From NCBI RefSeq assembly GCF_958298935.1, contig NC_084928.1, positions 18,073,501-18,137,500 of the forward strand: DNA of 64,000 nucleotides, read 5' to 3'. The stretch comes from Phragmites australis (lineage: Eukaryota; Streptophyta; Magnoliopsida; Poales; Poaceae). A program made the translations under genes and the position numbers. The notes below the pieces were generated by a model, which was given only the letters and a program-made list of their open reading frames with translations, did no database searches and was not told where the DNA came from. Shown here piece by piece: positions 1 through 10,757 of the stretch (positions within the stretch are counted from its first letter, which is position 1; the number at the start of each line of letters is the position of its first letter).

Positions 1-734
1 TTACCATTTGCAAAAAGAAGAAGGTTGAACAATACGACTTTCCATTACCAATTAATTTACACAGTTTTCCATTGCCACTTATGTTGTTTGAAACTACCAC
101 TTCTCTTTTTAAAAGCAGCATGAGTTGACATTCCACATCATGAGTTTAGTTTCAGGGAGATGATATTCCACATCATGAATTGTCACATCTAGTTAAGAGA
201 AGGTTTTCACAGAGATCTCCAATCAGGTCTGCAACAGCTAGCACAACCAGTACAATATTGTTTCTTCTCCATACAGGTTGCTGGCCCACACTCTATTCTA
301 CTAGTCTGATTTATTTCGGGTGTGTTTTCTTCGTCCTTCTTCTCATACGATATTCCCCATTTCAAAATTTCAGTTGTTTCACTTGTAACAATAGTGTTGA
401 CCTTATTACTGTTTGTCTCCTTCTTATTTTGTTATTTACAAAAGTGTGTTACATTATTAAACTGATGCAACAGTTGCATCACCCATGACATGCTGCTTAA
501 CTGGCTCATTGTTTTTATTTGGCCATTGCGAATTCAGCTGCTCAGGAGGTATGGCACCTGAATGCTGATGCACCCTAGACGCACATGAGAGCAGGACTTT
601 TGACAACAACTTCTCAATTCATCTCTTCAGAAATAAAAAAAAAATGTTGTTGCTTCGGATACAATGATATGAAAACTGGCTATACTTTTATTTGTTCAGA
701 TACCTTCAGAAACTACTCTACTGTTTCTGGTAGT
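1..734. other. AT-rich host DNA, no gene recognised
   Basis: No coding similarity, repeat or splice-supported exon was recognised here. The one open frame of about 100 codons at 180-488 is hydrophobic, has no family motif and is typical of chance frames in AT-rich plant DNA. The stretch could be an intron or flank of the decayed protease-like sequence that follows. Confidence 0.4.
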
Positions 735-1120
735 TAGGTTTGTTGCTTGGCGAAAATATTTGACAGCTATCATGGGATAGACTATCATATCTCTAAGTGC
801 AAGTTGGTAAGATTGTATCGCTTGTTAGTCAGTGTCGCCGTTTACACTTTCCTAACACCTACCTTGTGCAGATTCTATTGCCACATGCTCTCATCAGTAA
901 CTACATTTTGTTCACACTGGATATGGATAATAGAACTATATTAGTACTAGACCCACTTTCTATGTCCTCGTGGTTCAAAAATCCATTTTATCTAAACTAT
1001 AAGTCCAAACATGAAAAGATTGCTAAGAACTTTCGGCTTGTCATGGAAGTAGCAAACCCTGATACGAGTTATGATATCTTTAGACAACGGTTTACAATTC
1101 GCACTAATCTTTGTTTTTGA
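735..1120 (+). pseudogene. Decayed Ulp1-like (C48) cysteine protease fragment
   Basis: The frame covering 857-1120 encodes LFTLDMDNRTILVLDPLSMS followed by a Lys-rich stretch. This resembles the segment of Ulp1-type C48 domains where a catalytic His-Trp pair precedes a strand and a conserved Asp-Pro. The His-Trp pair is not in this frame: HW appears only in an overlapping frame at about 911-916, so the core is frameshifted or mutated. No start, catalytic Cys or flanking exons were found. In grasses, divergent C48 domains of this kind are common both as gene families and inside DNA transposons (MULE, CACTA), so either origin is possible. It is not part of the SUMO protease gene at 27-64 kb, whose own His/Asp exon is at 63898. 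The family call is moderate and the source is unknown. Confidence 0.5.
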
Positions 1121-2278
1121 CATGCAATGCATATGTAGGATGGCTATCAACTGAGAAAGTAATTTTTGGTACACCTATTGAAATATAACAGGAAAGAATG
1201 TGACGACGGCATTCCCTCCCGTGTACGAAAAATTGTCAAGTGCATTAGGCATTAGATATTTCTAAAGATAAATTAGTTGTGATATTATATTTGCACGTGA
1301 CTATCTATTTAACCATATATTATTTTTATTCTAAGAAAAAACATATATATTTGCTGTATCGTTTATTTTTAGTCTCGATGCTCTAAAACCATATCAGAAT
1401 TTGTACATGTATATAAATTATACGTGCGTGTCACACGTGCCTGGTTACTAAGTCTTAACAAGGATATAAGGCTCGCTGGTAGGGTCATCGAGTTGAGACC
1501 TCTCATGCTGATTTATACCCTATCCCTTTAATGGAGCATGCCTTGGGTGAGACAGCACTTAATCATGATTGCAAATTTCATAGTTGATGCTCCTGTAGAA
1601 GTGATGCATATTTCTATTATTTGACGAATGAGCTTGTGCGACACTGAATGAAGACCAGGCATGTGGCATGACACCTTGAAGAGTATGAGCCCCGTATGTA
1701 GGGGATGCGAAAGACAACATCTCGGGAGGTGTTTAAACCTGCAAAGGAGAGGAAAGCTTGTGCTCTTTCTGAAGAACCTGGAAATCTTCATCCATTTAAA
1801 AAAAAATTCTAGCAGCTTAACAGGCTTGCAATATCACATATCAGTGCAGGGAGCTCGTTTCATGCCCCTGCAACAGCACGCATGCATGCAAATTTCCATT
1901 GCTGCCTGCAACATTGAATGATCCACCTGATAAAATGGTTCCCGGGCTCTGTACCTAGTACTAGGGACATAAGGAGGACGAAAAGGACAATGAATCCAAC
2001 GACCGATGAACTACAACAACGATGAGCGGAGAATCATGTTGCACCGGCTCGTGCCATTTGTTTTTCACGAGAGAAATATTTAATTTTCTCTGCGTATGGT
2101 AGAATTGAGTGGGCGTGCCAATATACAATTATATACAAATAATCAAACATAAAGATGCAGAGACAACGAAGTAGGTCAAGGACACAAGTTACATCAGTTT
2201 TACATAGAAAACCCTTGTGAGGAAAAAACCACGGTTGCCCGAAGACGATCTTCACTATATCAAGAGAGTTACAAACGC
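1121..2278. other. Host DNA without a recognisable gene
   Basis: AT-rich sequence with only short open frames on both strands and no motif that could be assigned. It ends at the target-site duplication ATAGG (2279-2283) of the copia element. Confidence 0.4.
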
Positions 2279-2283
2279 ATAGG

Positions 2284-4111
2284 TGTAAGGATCGGTGACG
2301 TCCTAAGAGGGGGGGGGGTGAATTAGGACACTTAGAACTAAACTGGCTCAAAAAATAACACAAGATAAACCTATATCAATTTCTATCTAAATGTGCTCTA
2401 GGTTTATCTAGCGTGTCTACTCTACCGATTAAGGAAACTTGCAACCTATCTAGTAAGGTAAATTGCAAGAATGTAAATGCGGAAGTGTAAAGAGGGTAGA
2501 GAGAACAAACTCGGCACAAGGATTTTTATCCCGTGGTTTCGATGGCATGAAAGCCACCCCTAGTCCACGTTGGAGCTCCACAAAGGATATGCTCCCGGTC
2601 GGCACCCGGTCACGGCCTTTGAGCCACCAAGTCACAAAGACAAGGCCTCTACCCGGATGAGCCACCAAACCACCAAGGCAAGGTCTCACCACTAGCCTCT
2701 CTTCCGGTTCCTCGCCGCCGTGATCACTTCGGAGCTTGAGCCACAAAGGCAAGGGTCTCCGCGTCCCCGCACAAATACCTTGCCGCCTCTCCACACCAAG
2801 TCGGAGGGTCAACAAGCTTACCGGCGAGTCACCAAGACTCCAAGGTGCCGGCGTACCACTTGGTACAAGTTAGGATCACTCCTTGATCCACTCTCTATGC
2901 AGCTATCAACTAGCTACACTCTCTCTAGGCCTACAAGCACTAATCACTCTCTAATGGTGTGCTTAATCGCCTTGGATTTGATCACTTAAGCACTTTGGTG
3001 GCTTGGATGTCTTCTCAAGTGTACATGAACTTCTCTGGACTCCAGCACCTTCAAATGACTGAGTGGAGGAGTATTTATAGCCTCAAACCCGCCAACTAGC
3101 CGTTGCCCCAACGGCTCAGAAAATTGTGAGCACCGGATAATCCTGTGATGATAGTAGTATAAGCACCGGATTATCCTGTGAGTACATCAGAGAAACTAGC
3201 CGTTGGAACCCACTCAAACTCAACTGTGAGCACCGGATTATCCTGTGATGAGTTAGTTAACACCGGACAAAAGCACCGGATTATCCTATGCCCATAAGTT
3301 CATTTTGGAGCTCTCTGCAAAAATTAGTCCGGTGAGTTCATTTTGTGAGCACCGGATTATCCTGTGATGAGTTAGTTAACACCGGACAAAAGCACCGGAT
3401 TATCCTATGCCCATAAGTTCATTTTGGAGCTCTCTGCAAAAATTAGTCCGGTGAGTTCATTTTGTGAGCACCGGATTATCCTGTGAGGCACCGGACTTAT
3501 GTTGATTTGAGCACCGGAGTTATGTTGATTTGAGCACCGGATATTTCTCTGAAGCACCGGAGTTATGTTGATTTTGATCACCGGATTATCCTGTGAGGCA
3601 AATTTCAGCACAACTGTATTTTGGGCATAACTTTTCGCTCCGAACTCCGATTTTGATGATCTTGGGCTCTATTGAAAGCTTGTGAATAGATCTACAAGAT
3701 TATACAAAAATCCTTCCCATTTGATCACATCAAAATTCATTGTGAGCACCGGATAATCCGGTGAGGCAAATTTCAGCACAACTGCGTTTTGTATTTTGGG
3801 CATAACTTTTCGCTCCGAACTCCGATTTTGATGATCTTGGGCTCTATTGAAAGCTTGTGAAGAACTCTACAAAATTATACAGAAATCCAACCCATTTGAT
3901 CACATCAAAATTCATGGAACAAGTCCAATTCATTCCTTTCTTTATTCCGGCTTCGGTGACTTCTCTTTTGTTGCATCCATGAGACCTACTAAAGCATATA
4001 CTTGACAAACATGTTAGTCTTATTGACTATATTGTCATTAATCACCAAAATCACATACATGTTAGCCTTTATGTAATTTAGGCAATCAACCTAAGGGCAT
4101 GTTTTCCTACA
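2284..4111 (-). repeat. 3' LTR of the SIRE/Maximus-type element
   Basis: Left copy of the long terminal repeat, and the 3' LTR because the element reads on the - strand. It holds degenerate repeats of the core CACCGGATTATCCTGTGA between about 3125 and 3600, a direct duplication of about 113 bp (about 3237-3349 and 3350-3465) and a second duplicated block beginning at about 3595 and 3762. A TATA-like CTATAAATAC on the - strand lies at about 3069-3080. Confidence 0.93.
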
Positions 4112-5334
4112 ATCTCCCCCTTTTTGGTGATTGATGACAACACAACCAAAACAAGTGGCAAATAATAAAAGATAACAAATGTAAACCAATTGTAAAAGGC
4201 AAAATGCCTTACCACATTGCTTGGATGCATATTCTTACCATTAAGTTCCCCTTTGTTGTGGCTCCCCTTTTTCCATCGCCACTATCTCCCTTGGATGGCC
4301 CATGCAAGAGCTTCTTCCCTTTGTCAACCTAGATGCCTCAAGTTGTTTCTTGTTCCTTCTTCTCCCCCTTTGTCAACACTTGCAACTTGAACTTGATTTG
4401 TCTCTTGCTTTGGTCACCATAATTCTCCCCCTTTGTCAACAATCTCCCAGAAAGGCTATATGCACATGTTGAACTCAAGGGAAAACATTAGAATACATGG
4501 GAGAGAGTTTCACAAATCATGATCCAATAAAAGAAAATGATACCAATTGAAGGAAATCAAATCAAGGAGATGGTACCAATTCAATGCAAAGAAAGCATAT
4601 GGATCACAATTCATGAAACTCACGTAATATGATTTAAACTCTCCCTATATGTGTGCATACATATGATAAGAGAAAGACATATGCAAAACTAGACAATATA
4701 GAAGATGGAAAGTTTAAACCATATTATGTATGGAGGTAGCTTAAATGAACAACCGGATTGGCAATGATACCAAATGAAAAGTATGTGCATAACATACCTT
4801 CGGGGACTTATTGACTTCTCCATGAGACTACAAAAGATACAACTTGCAACACATGTTAGTCTCAAAATCACAACCCATAGGATATACTCCCCCTAAATGT
4901 GTGTATACAAGTGTTGAATACTTGTGAGGGATATATGCACTTGTTATTGATAACAATGAGGATTTATCCTATAGATTGGACTTATGGCACATAAAAAGAT
5001 ATCAAATGAAAACTAGTGCCATTGATTAAACCTACAACTAATAAACTATGTAGGTTGCTCATAGATTAAAGATAAACACAAGCAACCTACCATATGAAAA
5101 CTTACACTAGGCATTGCAACAAATTGAATTAAGCACATGCAATCCTAGACAAGGCAAAGGTACAAATTGAAAAAAAAATTAACATATGGTACCTTCCACC
5201 TTTGGATGGGGATTTGGGTATATGATGATTATGATCTTCATCAATGCGCCCATCTTGTACACTTGGCTTCATTGCTTGAGCTCCATCTTCATCTTGTGAG
5301 CCAAGTCTCCAAATCCCCGTAGCCGCTTCGGACT
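4112..5334 (-). other. Non-coding interior of the SIRE/Maximus-type element with PPT-like repeats
   Basis: Where pol would lie in a full element there is no coding sequence. The stretch contains several copies of CTCCCCCTTTGTCAAC (about 4335-4450), which read as polypurine tracts on the - strand, in addition to the true tract beside the LTR at 4112-4126. This suggests that pol was replaced or deleted to leave repeated PPT-adjacent sequence. Confidence 0.6.
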
Positions 5335-7254
5335 TCAAGTCTTCTTTGGAACCCAAACCGATTGGGGCCCCTTCATGTTGGTGATGACTTCTTTGGGTAC
5401 CCAAATGGATTGGTTCCTCCCCCAATCTCTTCTCCCAACCTTGTGTGCAACCACCTTACCATTTTCCTTCTTCTTAAGCTTGTAGTGGTTGTTCTTAGAC
5501 TTGAGCTTGTAGTTGGGCTTGGTGTAGAAGTTGGAGGCTTTGTTTAAGAGGTTAGCCATCTTCTTCTTCTCCTTGGTCTCCTTCTTCACTTGCTTGCATT
5601 TGAAGGACTTGTGGCCTTCCAAATGGCATTTGAAGCATGTCACGGTTGACCCATCCGCAAGCTTCTTCACCATGAATGCATGGTTATCTTGAGGAGGTTG
5701 GACATGTCCTTTGCCCTTCAATCTTGCCAAGTCTTCCTTGAGCTTTTCCACTTCTTGCTTGAGCTTAACATTTTCTTTTGCAATGAGGTTGTTAGATGAT
5801 TCTACAACAAAATTCTCAACACACATCTCATTGCAAAGGGGTGAGCATGATAAAGCAATTAAATCATTACAAGAAGTGAAAGCATCTACCTTAGGATTGT
5901 AATTAAAGAGAGAGGTAGATTGCTTCAAAGGGGTCTTAGTTTGAGATTCAATGCACTTAGCCTTAAGCTCTTCATGCTCCTTGTTTAGCAAATTGAATTT
6001 GCACAATAATTGATCATAATTAGAAACAAATGTAGCATGGATGTCATTAAGTGCATTGAATTTCTTAAGCTCTTTTGATTGTTTCTTAATGGCCCATTGT
6101 TGCTCATTTATCAATTGAAGGAGTTCATCATAGGAGGGGGAATCCTCATCGGATTCATCATCACTTACATTGCTATCCATACTTTTGGCCATGAGGCACT
6201 TGTGTGAAGACTTGCGTGATGATGACTTTGAGGAAGAGCTTCTCTTGGGGTAGAGGATGGTGAGGCTCTCATCATTTGAGCTTGAATCTTCATCTTCACT
6301 CACCCATCTTCCCATGGTTGCAAAAGCTTTGGCTCTACTCCTTGTCTCCCTCTTCTTGATCTTCTTCTCTTTCTCTTTCTTGATATGATCCATTGTTTTG
6401 ATCATGTCTTGAATGGAGATTGGATGATCAATCTTGGCGTTGATCCTCTTCATGTTCTTCTCTATTTGCGAGAAGAGCTTAGCCATCTTGGGATCCAATT
6501 CTTCATCACTTGATGTGCTTTGATCATCCTCTTCTTCGCTCTCTTCATCTTGATCACCATCATCTTCGCTTGAGCTTGACTCTTGCTCTTGCCTCCTCAT
6601 CCTTGCCTTCATGTGTTGACATTGAGCTTGCTTGCTTGTGAGAGCAAGATTCTTGGTGTTGGATGAGGTAGGGGCTTCCACCTCCATGTTCATGGTCATC
6701 TCATGGACGGTGATCTTGCCTAGCACTTGACTTGGAGTCATCCTCTTGATGTCATTGTTGTCATAGATGACGGAGACTATCAACTTGTACTTTGGAAGAA
6801 GAGCTTGAAGTATTCTTCTCACCACTTGATCGTCTTCAATTGGCGTCAAACCTAACCCATTGATCTCATTCACAAGAATATTCAAACGAGAATACATATC
6901 ATTAGCACTTTCATAGGATAGTTGCTTGAGGCCATTGAGCTTAGTAACAAGCACATGATATTTCTCATTACGCACATCCTTTGTGCCCTCATGTATTTCA
7001 TTGAGACTAGTCCAAATATCATGCGCATTGGTGAGAGAATAAACACGATTAAATGCATCGGTGCATAAAGATGATAAAAGGATACTCTTCGCCAATGCAT
7101 TTAATTGTCTCTCCTTGTTGGTGATGCGTTGCCTCATCCCTTCCTCAGTGACTCTCCAAATATCTAATCCCCGGGCTTGCAAATAACAAGACATTAGAAC
7201 CTTCCAACGGGGAAAATTTGTGCCATCGAAAAGTGGAGCGCTATGGAAATCCAT
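5335..7254 (-). CDS. gag: Copia Gag polyprotein (UBN2-type capsid plus zinc knuckle)
   Basis: Structural protein forming the retrotransposon particle and binding its RNA. The first ATG is at 7254, about 65 bases downstream of the primer binding site, giving 639 residues. The N-terminal third begins with FDGTNFPRWK, typical of copia Gag of the UBN2/DUF4219 type. The middle is acidic with long Ser/Asp/Glu runs and Lys-rich helices, followed by a coiled-coil-like stretch. A CCHC zinc knuckle (CFKCHLEGHKSFKC) lies near residue 550, and the C-terminus is basic with two WVPK motifs, as in SIRE/Maximus Gag. The frame has no internal stop and no pol follows. An open Gag in a young copy lacking enzymes implies recent selection on Gag in this sublineage, or simply recent origin from an intact donor. 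Confidence 0.88.
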   Translation of the reverse strand: MDFHSAPLFDGTNFPRWKVLMSCYLQARGLDIWRVTEEGMRQRITNKERQLNALAKSILLSSLCTDAFNRVYSLTNAHDIWTSLNEIHEGTKDVRNEKYHVLVTKLNGLKQLSYESANDMYSRLNILVNEINGLGLTPIEDDQVVRRILQALLPKYKLIVSVIYDNNDIKRMTPSQVLGKITVHEMTMNMEVEAPTSSNTKNLALTSKQAQCQHMKARMRRQEQESSSSEDDGDQDEESEEEDDQSTSSDEELDPKMAKLFSQIEKNMKRINAKIDHPISIQDMIKTMDHIKKEKEKKIKKRETRSRAKAFATMGRWVSEDEDSSSNDESLTILYPKRSSSSKSSSRKSSHKCLMAKSMDSNVSDDESDEDSPSYDELLQLINEQQWAIKKQSKELKKFNALNDIHATFVSNYDQLLCKFNLLNKEHEELKAKCIESQTKTPLKQSTSLFNYNPKVDAFTSCNDLIALSCSPLCNEMCVENFVVESSNNLIAKENVKLKQEVEKLKEDLARLKGKGHVQPPQDNHAFMVKKLADGSTVTCFKCHLEGHKSFKCKQVKKETKEKKKMANLLNKASNFYTKPNYKLKSKNNHYKLKKKENGKVVAHKVGRRDWGRNQSIWVPKEVITNMKGPQSVWVPKKT

Positions 7255-7304
7255 CCCAACCCCGGACGTCACAACTCTAGGCGGTTAAGCCCAATTTAAG
7301 AGCA

Positions 7305-7320
7305 CGAGGCTCTGATACCA
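7305..7320 (-). other. Primer binding site (initiator tRNA-Met)
   Basis: On the - strand TGGTATCAGAGCCTCG begins two bases after the end of the 5' LTR. The first twelve bases match the usual plant retrotransposon site complementary to the 3' end of initiator tRNA-Met. It fixes the element's orientation. Confidence 0.9.
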
Positions 7321-7322
7321 CT

Positions 7323-9149
7323 TGTAAGGATCGGTGACGTCCTAAGAGGGGGGGGGTGAATTAGGACACTTAGAACTAAACTGGCTCAAAAAATAACACA
7401 AGATAAACCTATATCAATTTCTATCTAAATGTGCTCTAGGTTTATCTAGCGTGTCTACTCTACCGATTAAGGAAACTTGCAACCTATCTAGTAAGGTAAA
7501 TTGCAAGAATGTAAATGCGGAAGTGTAAAGAGGGTAGAGAGAACAAACTCGGCACAAGGATTTTTATCCCGTGGTTTCGATGGCATGAAAGCCACCCCTA
7601 GTCCACGTTGGAGCTCCACAAAGGATATGCTCCCGGTCGGCACCCGGTCACGGCCTTTGAGCCACCAAGTCACAAAGACAAGGCCTCTACCCGGATGAGC
7701 CACCAAACCACCAAGGCAAGGTCTCACCACTAGCCTCTCTTCCGGTTCCTCGCCGCCGTGATCACTTCGGAGCTTGAGCCACAAAGGCAAGGGTCTCCGC
7801 GTCCCCGCACAAATACCTTGCCGCCTCTCCACACCAAGTCGGAGGGTCAACAAGCTTACCGGCGAGTCACCAAGACTCCAAGGTGCCGGCGTACCACTTG
7901 GTACAAGTTAGGATCACTCCTTGATCCACTCTCTATGCAGCTATCAACTAGCTACACTCTCTCTAGGCCTACAAGCACTAATCACTCTCTAATGGTGTGC
8001 TTAATCGCCTTGGATTTGATCACTTAAGCACTTTGGTGGCTTGGATGTCTTCTCAAGTGTACATGAACTTCTCTGGACTCCAGCACCTTCAAATGACTGA
8101 GTGGAGGAGTATTTATAGCCTCAAACCCGCCAACTAGCCGTTGCCCCAACGGCTCAGAAAATTGTGAGCACCGGATAATCCTGTGATGATAGTAGTATAA
8201 GCACCGGATTATCCTGTGAGTACATCAGAGAAACTAGCCGTTGGAACCCACTCAAACTCAACTGTGAGCACCGGATTATCCTGTGATGAGTTAGTTAACA
8301 CCGGACAAAAGCACCGGATTATCCTATGCCCATAAGTTCATTTTGGAGCTCTCTGCAAAAATTAGTCCGGTGAGTTCATTTTGTGAGCACCGGATTATCC
8401 TGTGATGAGTTAGTTAACACCGGACAAAAGCACCGGATTATCCTATGCCCATAAGTTCATTTTGGAGCTCTCTGCAAAAATTAGTCCGGTGAGTTCATTT
8501 TGTGAGCACCGGATTATCCTGTGAGGCACCGGACTTATGTTGATTTGAGCACCGGAGTTATGTTGATTTGAGCACCGGATATTTCTCTGAAGCACCGGAG
8601 TTATGTTGATTTTGATCACCGGATTATCCTGTGAGGCAAATTTCAGCACAACTGTATTTTGGGCATAACTTTTCGCTCCGAACTCCGATTTTGATGATCT
8701 TGGGCTCTATTGAAAGCTTGTGAATAGATCTACAAGATTATACAAAAATCCTTCCCATTTGATCACATCAAAATTCATTGTGAGCACCGGATAATCCGGT
8801 GAGGCAAATTTCAGCACAACTGCGTTTTGTATTTTGGGCATAACTTTTCGCTCCGAACTCCGATTTTGATGATCTTGGGCTCTATTGAAAGCTTGTGAAG
8901 AACTCTACAAAATTATACAGAAATCCAACCCATTTGATCACATCAAAATTCATGGAACAAGTCCAATTCATTCCTTTCTTTATTCCGGCTTCGGTGACTT
9001 CTCTTTTGTTGCATCCATGAGACCTACTAAAGCATATACTTGACAAACATGTTAGTCTTATTGACTATATTGTCATTAATCACCAAAATCACATACATGT
9101 TAGCCTTTATGTAATTTAGGCAATCAACCTAAGGGCATGTTTTCCTACA
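7323..9149 (-). repeat. 5' LTR of the SIRE/Maximus-type element
   Basis: Right copy of the long terminal repeat and transcriptional start side of the element. It matches the left copy throughout except for one base in a G-run near its start. TATA-like sequence on the - strand lies at about 8107-8118. It is followed by the target-site duplication ATAGG at 9150-9154. Confidence 0.93.
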
Positions 9150-9154
9150 ATAGG

Positions 9155-9752
9155 ATTTACAATTAGTCATTAACTCATCTCATGCAGTTTACAAGAGATA
9201 TATATGAAGTCAGAACTATGCTCTAGTGTCTTTTTCTCTCTGCTACTTTATCATCCTTGAGATCTTACAAAATCTCCTTTCCCTTTTTAATCAGACGACT
9301 GTGTAGTTCCTGATTCCTTGAGCCTCGTGAGAACTCTAGTTAATTTACATTTGCGTGCTTGCACCTGCAGAATACCTCCGATTAAGTTATGTCAAATGGT
9401 CATTGCCGTCAAGCCTCCTATATGGTTCTCCATATCTGTAAACTGAGTCACATTAGATAGCAAAGGAATGTCAGGCTCATCTCTTAGCTTCCATACCATA
9501 TTCCATCGTGCACGGAGTTCAACCTAAAAGTTTTTTAATTGTGTTTGGTCTTGTTAGTCACAAACGTGATGTGTCTAGCCTTGTCAGTCAGGACATTATA
9601 ACGTTTTCGGGCCTCGCCGGTCATGGAAAATAATGAATTGAACATGAGACTTCCTGCTAGATCTCTAGCATCACTGAACATGGTTTTGATAATGCTTTAA
9701 CCTGCTGCCTACTTGAGATGACTGTTGGAGCAAGAGTTCATCTTGCCCCAGT
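9155..9752. other. Spacer between two retrotransposons, no gene seen
   Basis: About 600 bases of AT-rich sequence with no recognised coding or repeat content. A few loosely similar CTTGTTAGTCA / CTTGTCAGTCA words lie at about 9550-9620. No target-site duplication for the following gypsy element could be defined in it. Confidence 0.35.
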
Positions 9753-10242
9753 AAGTACGGCGAGAGTTTCTTCTAAGGAGGAGACTCAAGCTTGGAGAAG
9801 AAGTTTAGGATGAAGGAACATCACGAATATATTGATAGTGTCAGGATAGCCTCAATTATGCTGGGGTATCAGAGCGGCGTCCACCAGCCTAGGCATTTAA
9901 TGCCAGTCACCTCCTTGTAGGCAAAGTATAACTGGTGCTCCCCTTCTGGTAGATCTTTCCTGAGGCCTGATGACTCACCCCGTGGCCTCCGGGAAGCCGG
10001 CTCGAGCAGGTGGAGACGGTGGCCTCGGGACACATGGCTTTGGGGGTGAAGCCTTCGGGAGGCTGGACTGCGGAAAGCTAGGGCTTTGGGAGGCCGAGGC
10101 TTCGGAAGATCGAGGCTTCGGGAGATCGAGCCTTTGGGAGGCTGATCTTTCGGGAGGCAGGACTCCAAAAGGCCAGGGCTTTGGGAGGCCGGGCTAGTTA
10201 AGCCAACGAGCTATCGGGGGTCCTTAACAATGACCCCCAACA
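9753..10242 (-). repeat. 3' LTR of gypsy element A (internally deleted)
   Basis: It shares its start (AAGTACGG), the block GTCAGGATAGCC onward and the end GACCCCCAACA with the right LTR. About 320 bases between the words ATTGAT and GTCAGGATAG are missing. It contains short degenerate repeats of GGCTTCGGGAGGC type at about 10045-10195. The adjacent interior (10243 on) reads GAGGGGCTAC on the - strand, a plausible polypurine tract. Confidence 0.75.
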
Positions 10243-10591
10243 GTAGCCCCTCGTGAGGGCGGCTAGCGGAGTGGTCGGGCATGGGATCCTTCGTAGCAGG
10301 GCCTCCGGTGTTCCCTGGCTTATGGTTAATGGTTCGTGGTCCAAGTATTGCTTGGCTTATCTTGGAAGGTTTGACCTAGGTGACTGGAACGATACTCTGG
10401 ATGACGTCGACGATAGGGTGTATTGAATGCGCCATAGGGAAAGGCACGATCTTGCGCTGTCAGGCGGGTGTGGGACGTGTGGCATCTTGTCATTGGGGGG
10501 CCATGGGGGTCGGTTTCGCTCCCTATGATTTTGGCCTGGCAGGCGAAAGGACTGGGTATGCGCCCGCCGCCTAGGGGGGGCAAGTTGCTCC

Positions 10592-10602
10592 CTATTTATA
10601 GA
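10592..10602 (+). promoter_or_regulatory. TATA-like box upstream of the antisense ORF of element A
   Basis: CTATTTATAGA lies about 155 bases upstream of the first + strand ATG (10758) and 260 upstream of the aORF's recognised coding sequence. The canonical TATAAATA order is on the other strand, so orientation is uncertain. A similar CTATTTATAG occurs in the right LTR at about 20843. Confidence 0.4.
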
Positions 10603-10757
10603 AGGAGAGGGGTTGCCTAGAGAGACCCTTTCGCCAACTCCTCGTTCTCATCCGCCTTTTTTCTTCAGCGTCTTTTGCTTTGCGCAAGTAGTCCTTTGAT
10701 CCCTGCCCTTCCTCTCTCTTGTAATCCAGCACCCTTTGCCATCCTCATGTGGTTCGT

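Larger units (their letters stand above)
2284..9149 (-). mobile_element. Non-autonomous Ty1/copia element, SIRE/Maximus type, gag only
   Basis: Two direct repeats of 1828 and 1827 bp (TG..CA ends) flank a 3.2 kb interior, and ATAGG is duplicated at 2279-2283 and 9150-9154. On the - strand the interior starts with a primer binding site complementary to initiator tRNA-Met (TGGTATCAGAGCCTCG, bases 7320-7305). It ends with a polypurine tract (complement of 4112-4126). A single gag frame is present; no protease, integrase, reverse transcriptase or RNase H remains, so mobility would need enzymes from a relative. The LTR start, the PBS and the gag with WVPK motifs fit the SIRE/Maximus lineage. The only LTR difference I noticed is the length of one G-run (10 against 9), so the insertion is very recent. 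Confidence 0.93.

Noticed and set aside
180..488. 102-codon frame as a small membrane protein gene
   Set aside because: Hydrophobic composition is expected from T-rich DNA. There is no conserved motif and no promoter or splice support.
2450..2989. 65-121 codon frames in the LTR, repeated identically at 7488-8027
   Set aside because: Identical copies in both LTRs of one element and no protein similarity; LTR sequence, not genes.
9597..9601. ATAAC as left target duplication of element A (matches 21430-21434)
   Set aside because: The bases after it do not match the inner edge of the right LTR, so it would require about 150 bases of LTR with no counterpart. Treated as chance.
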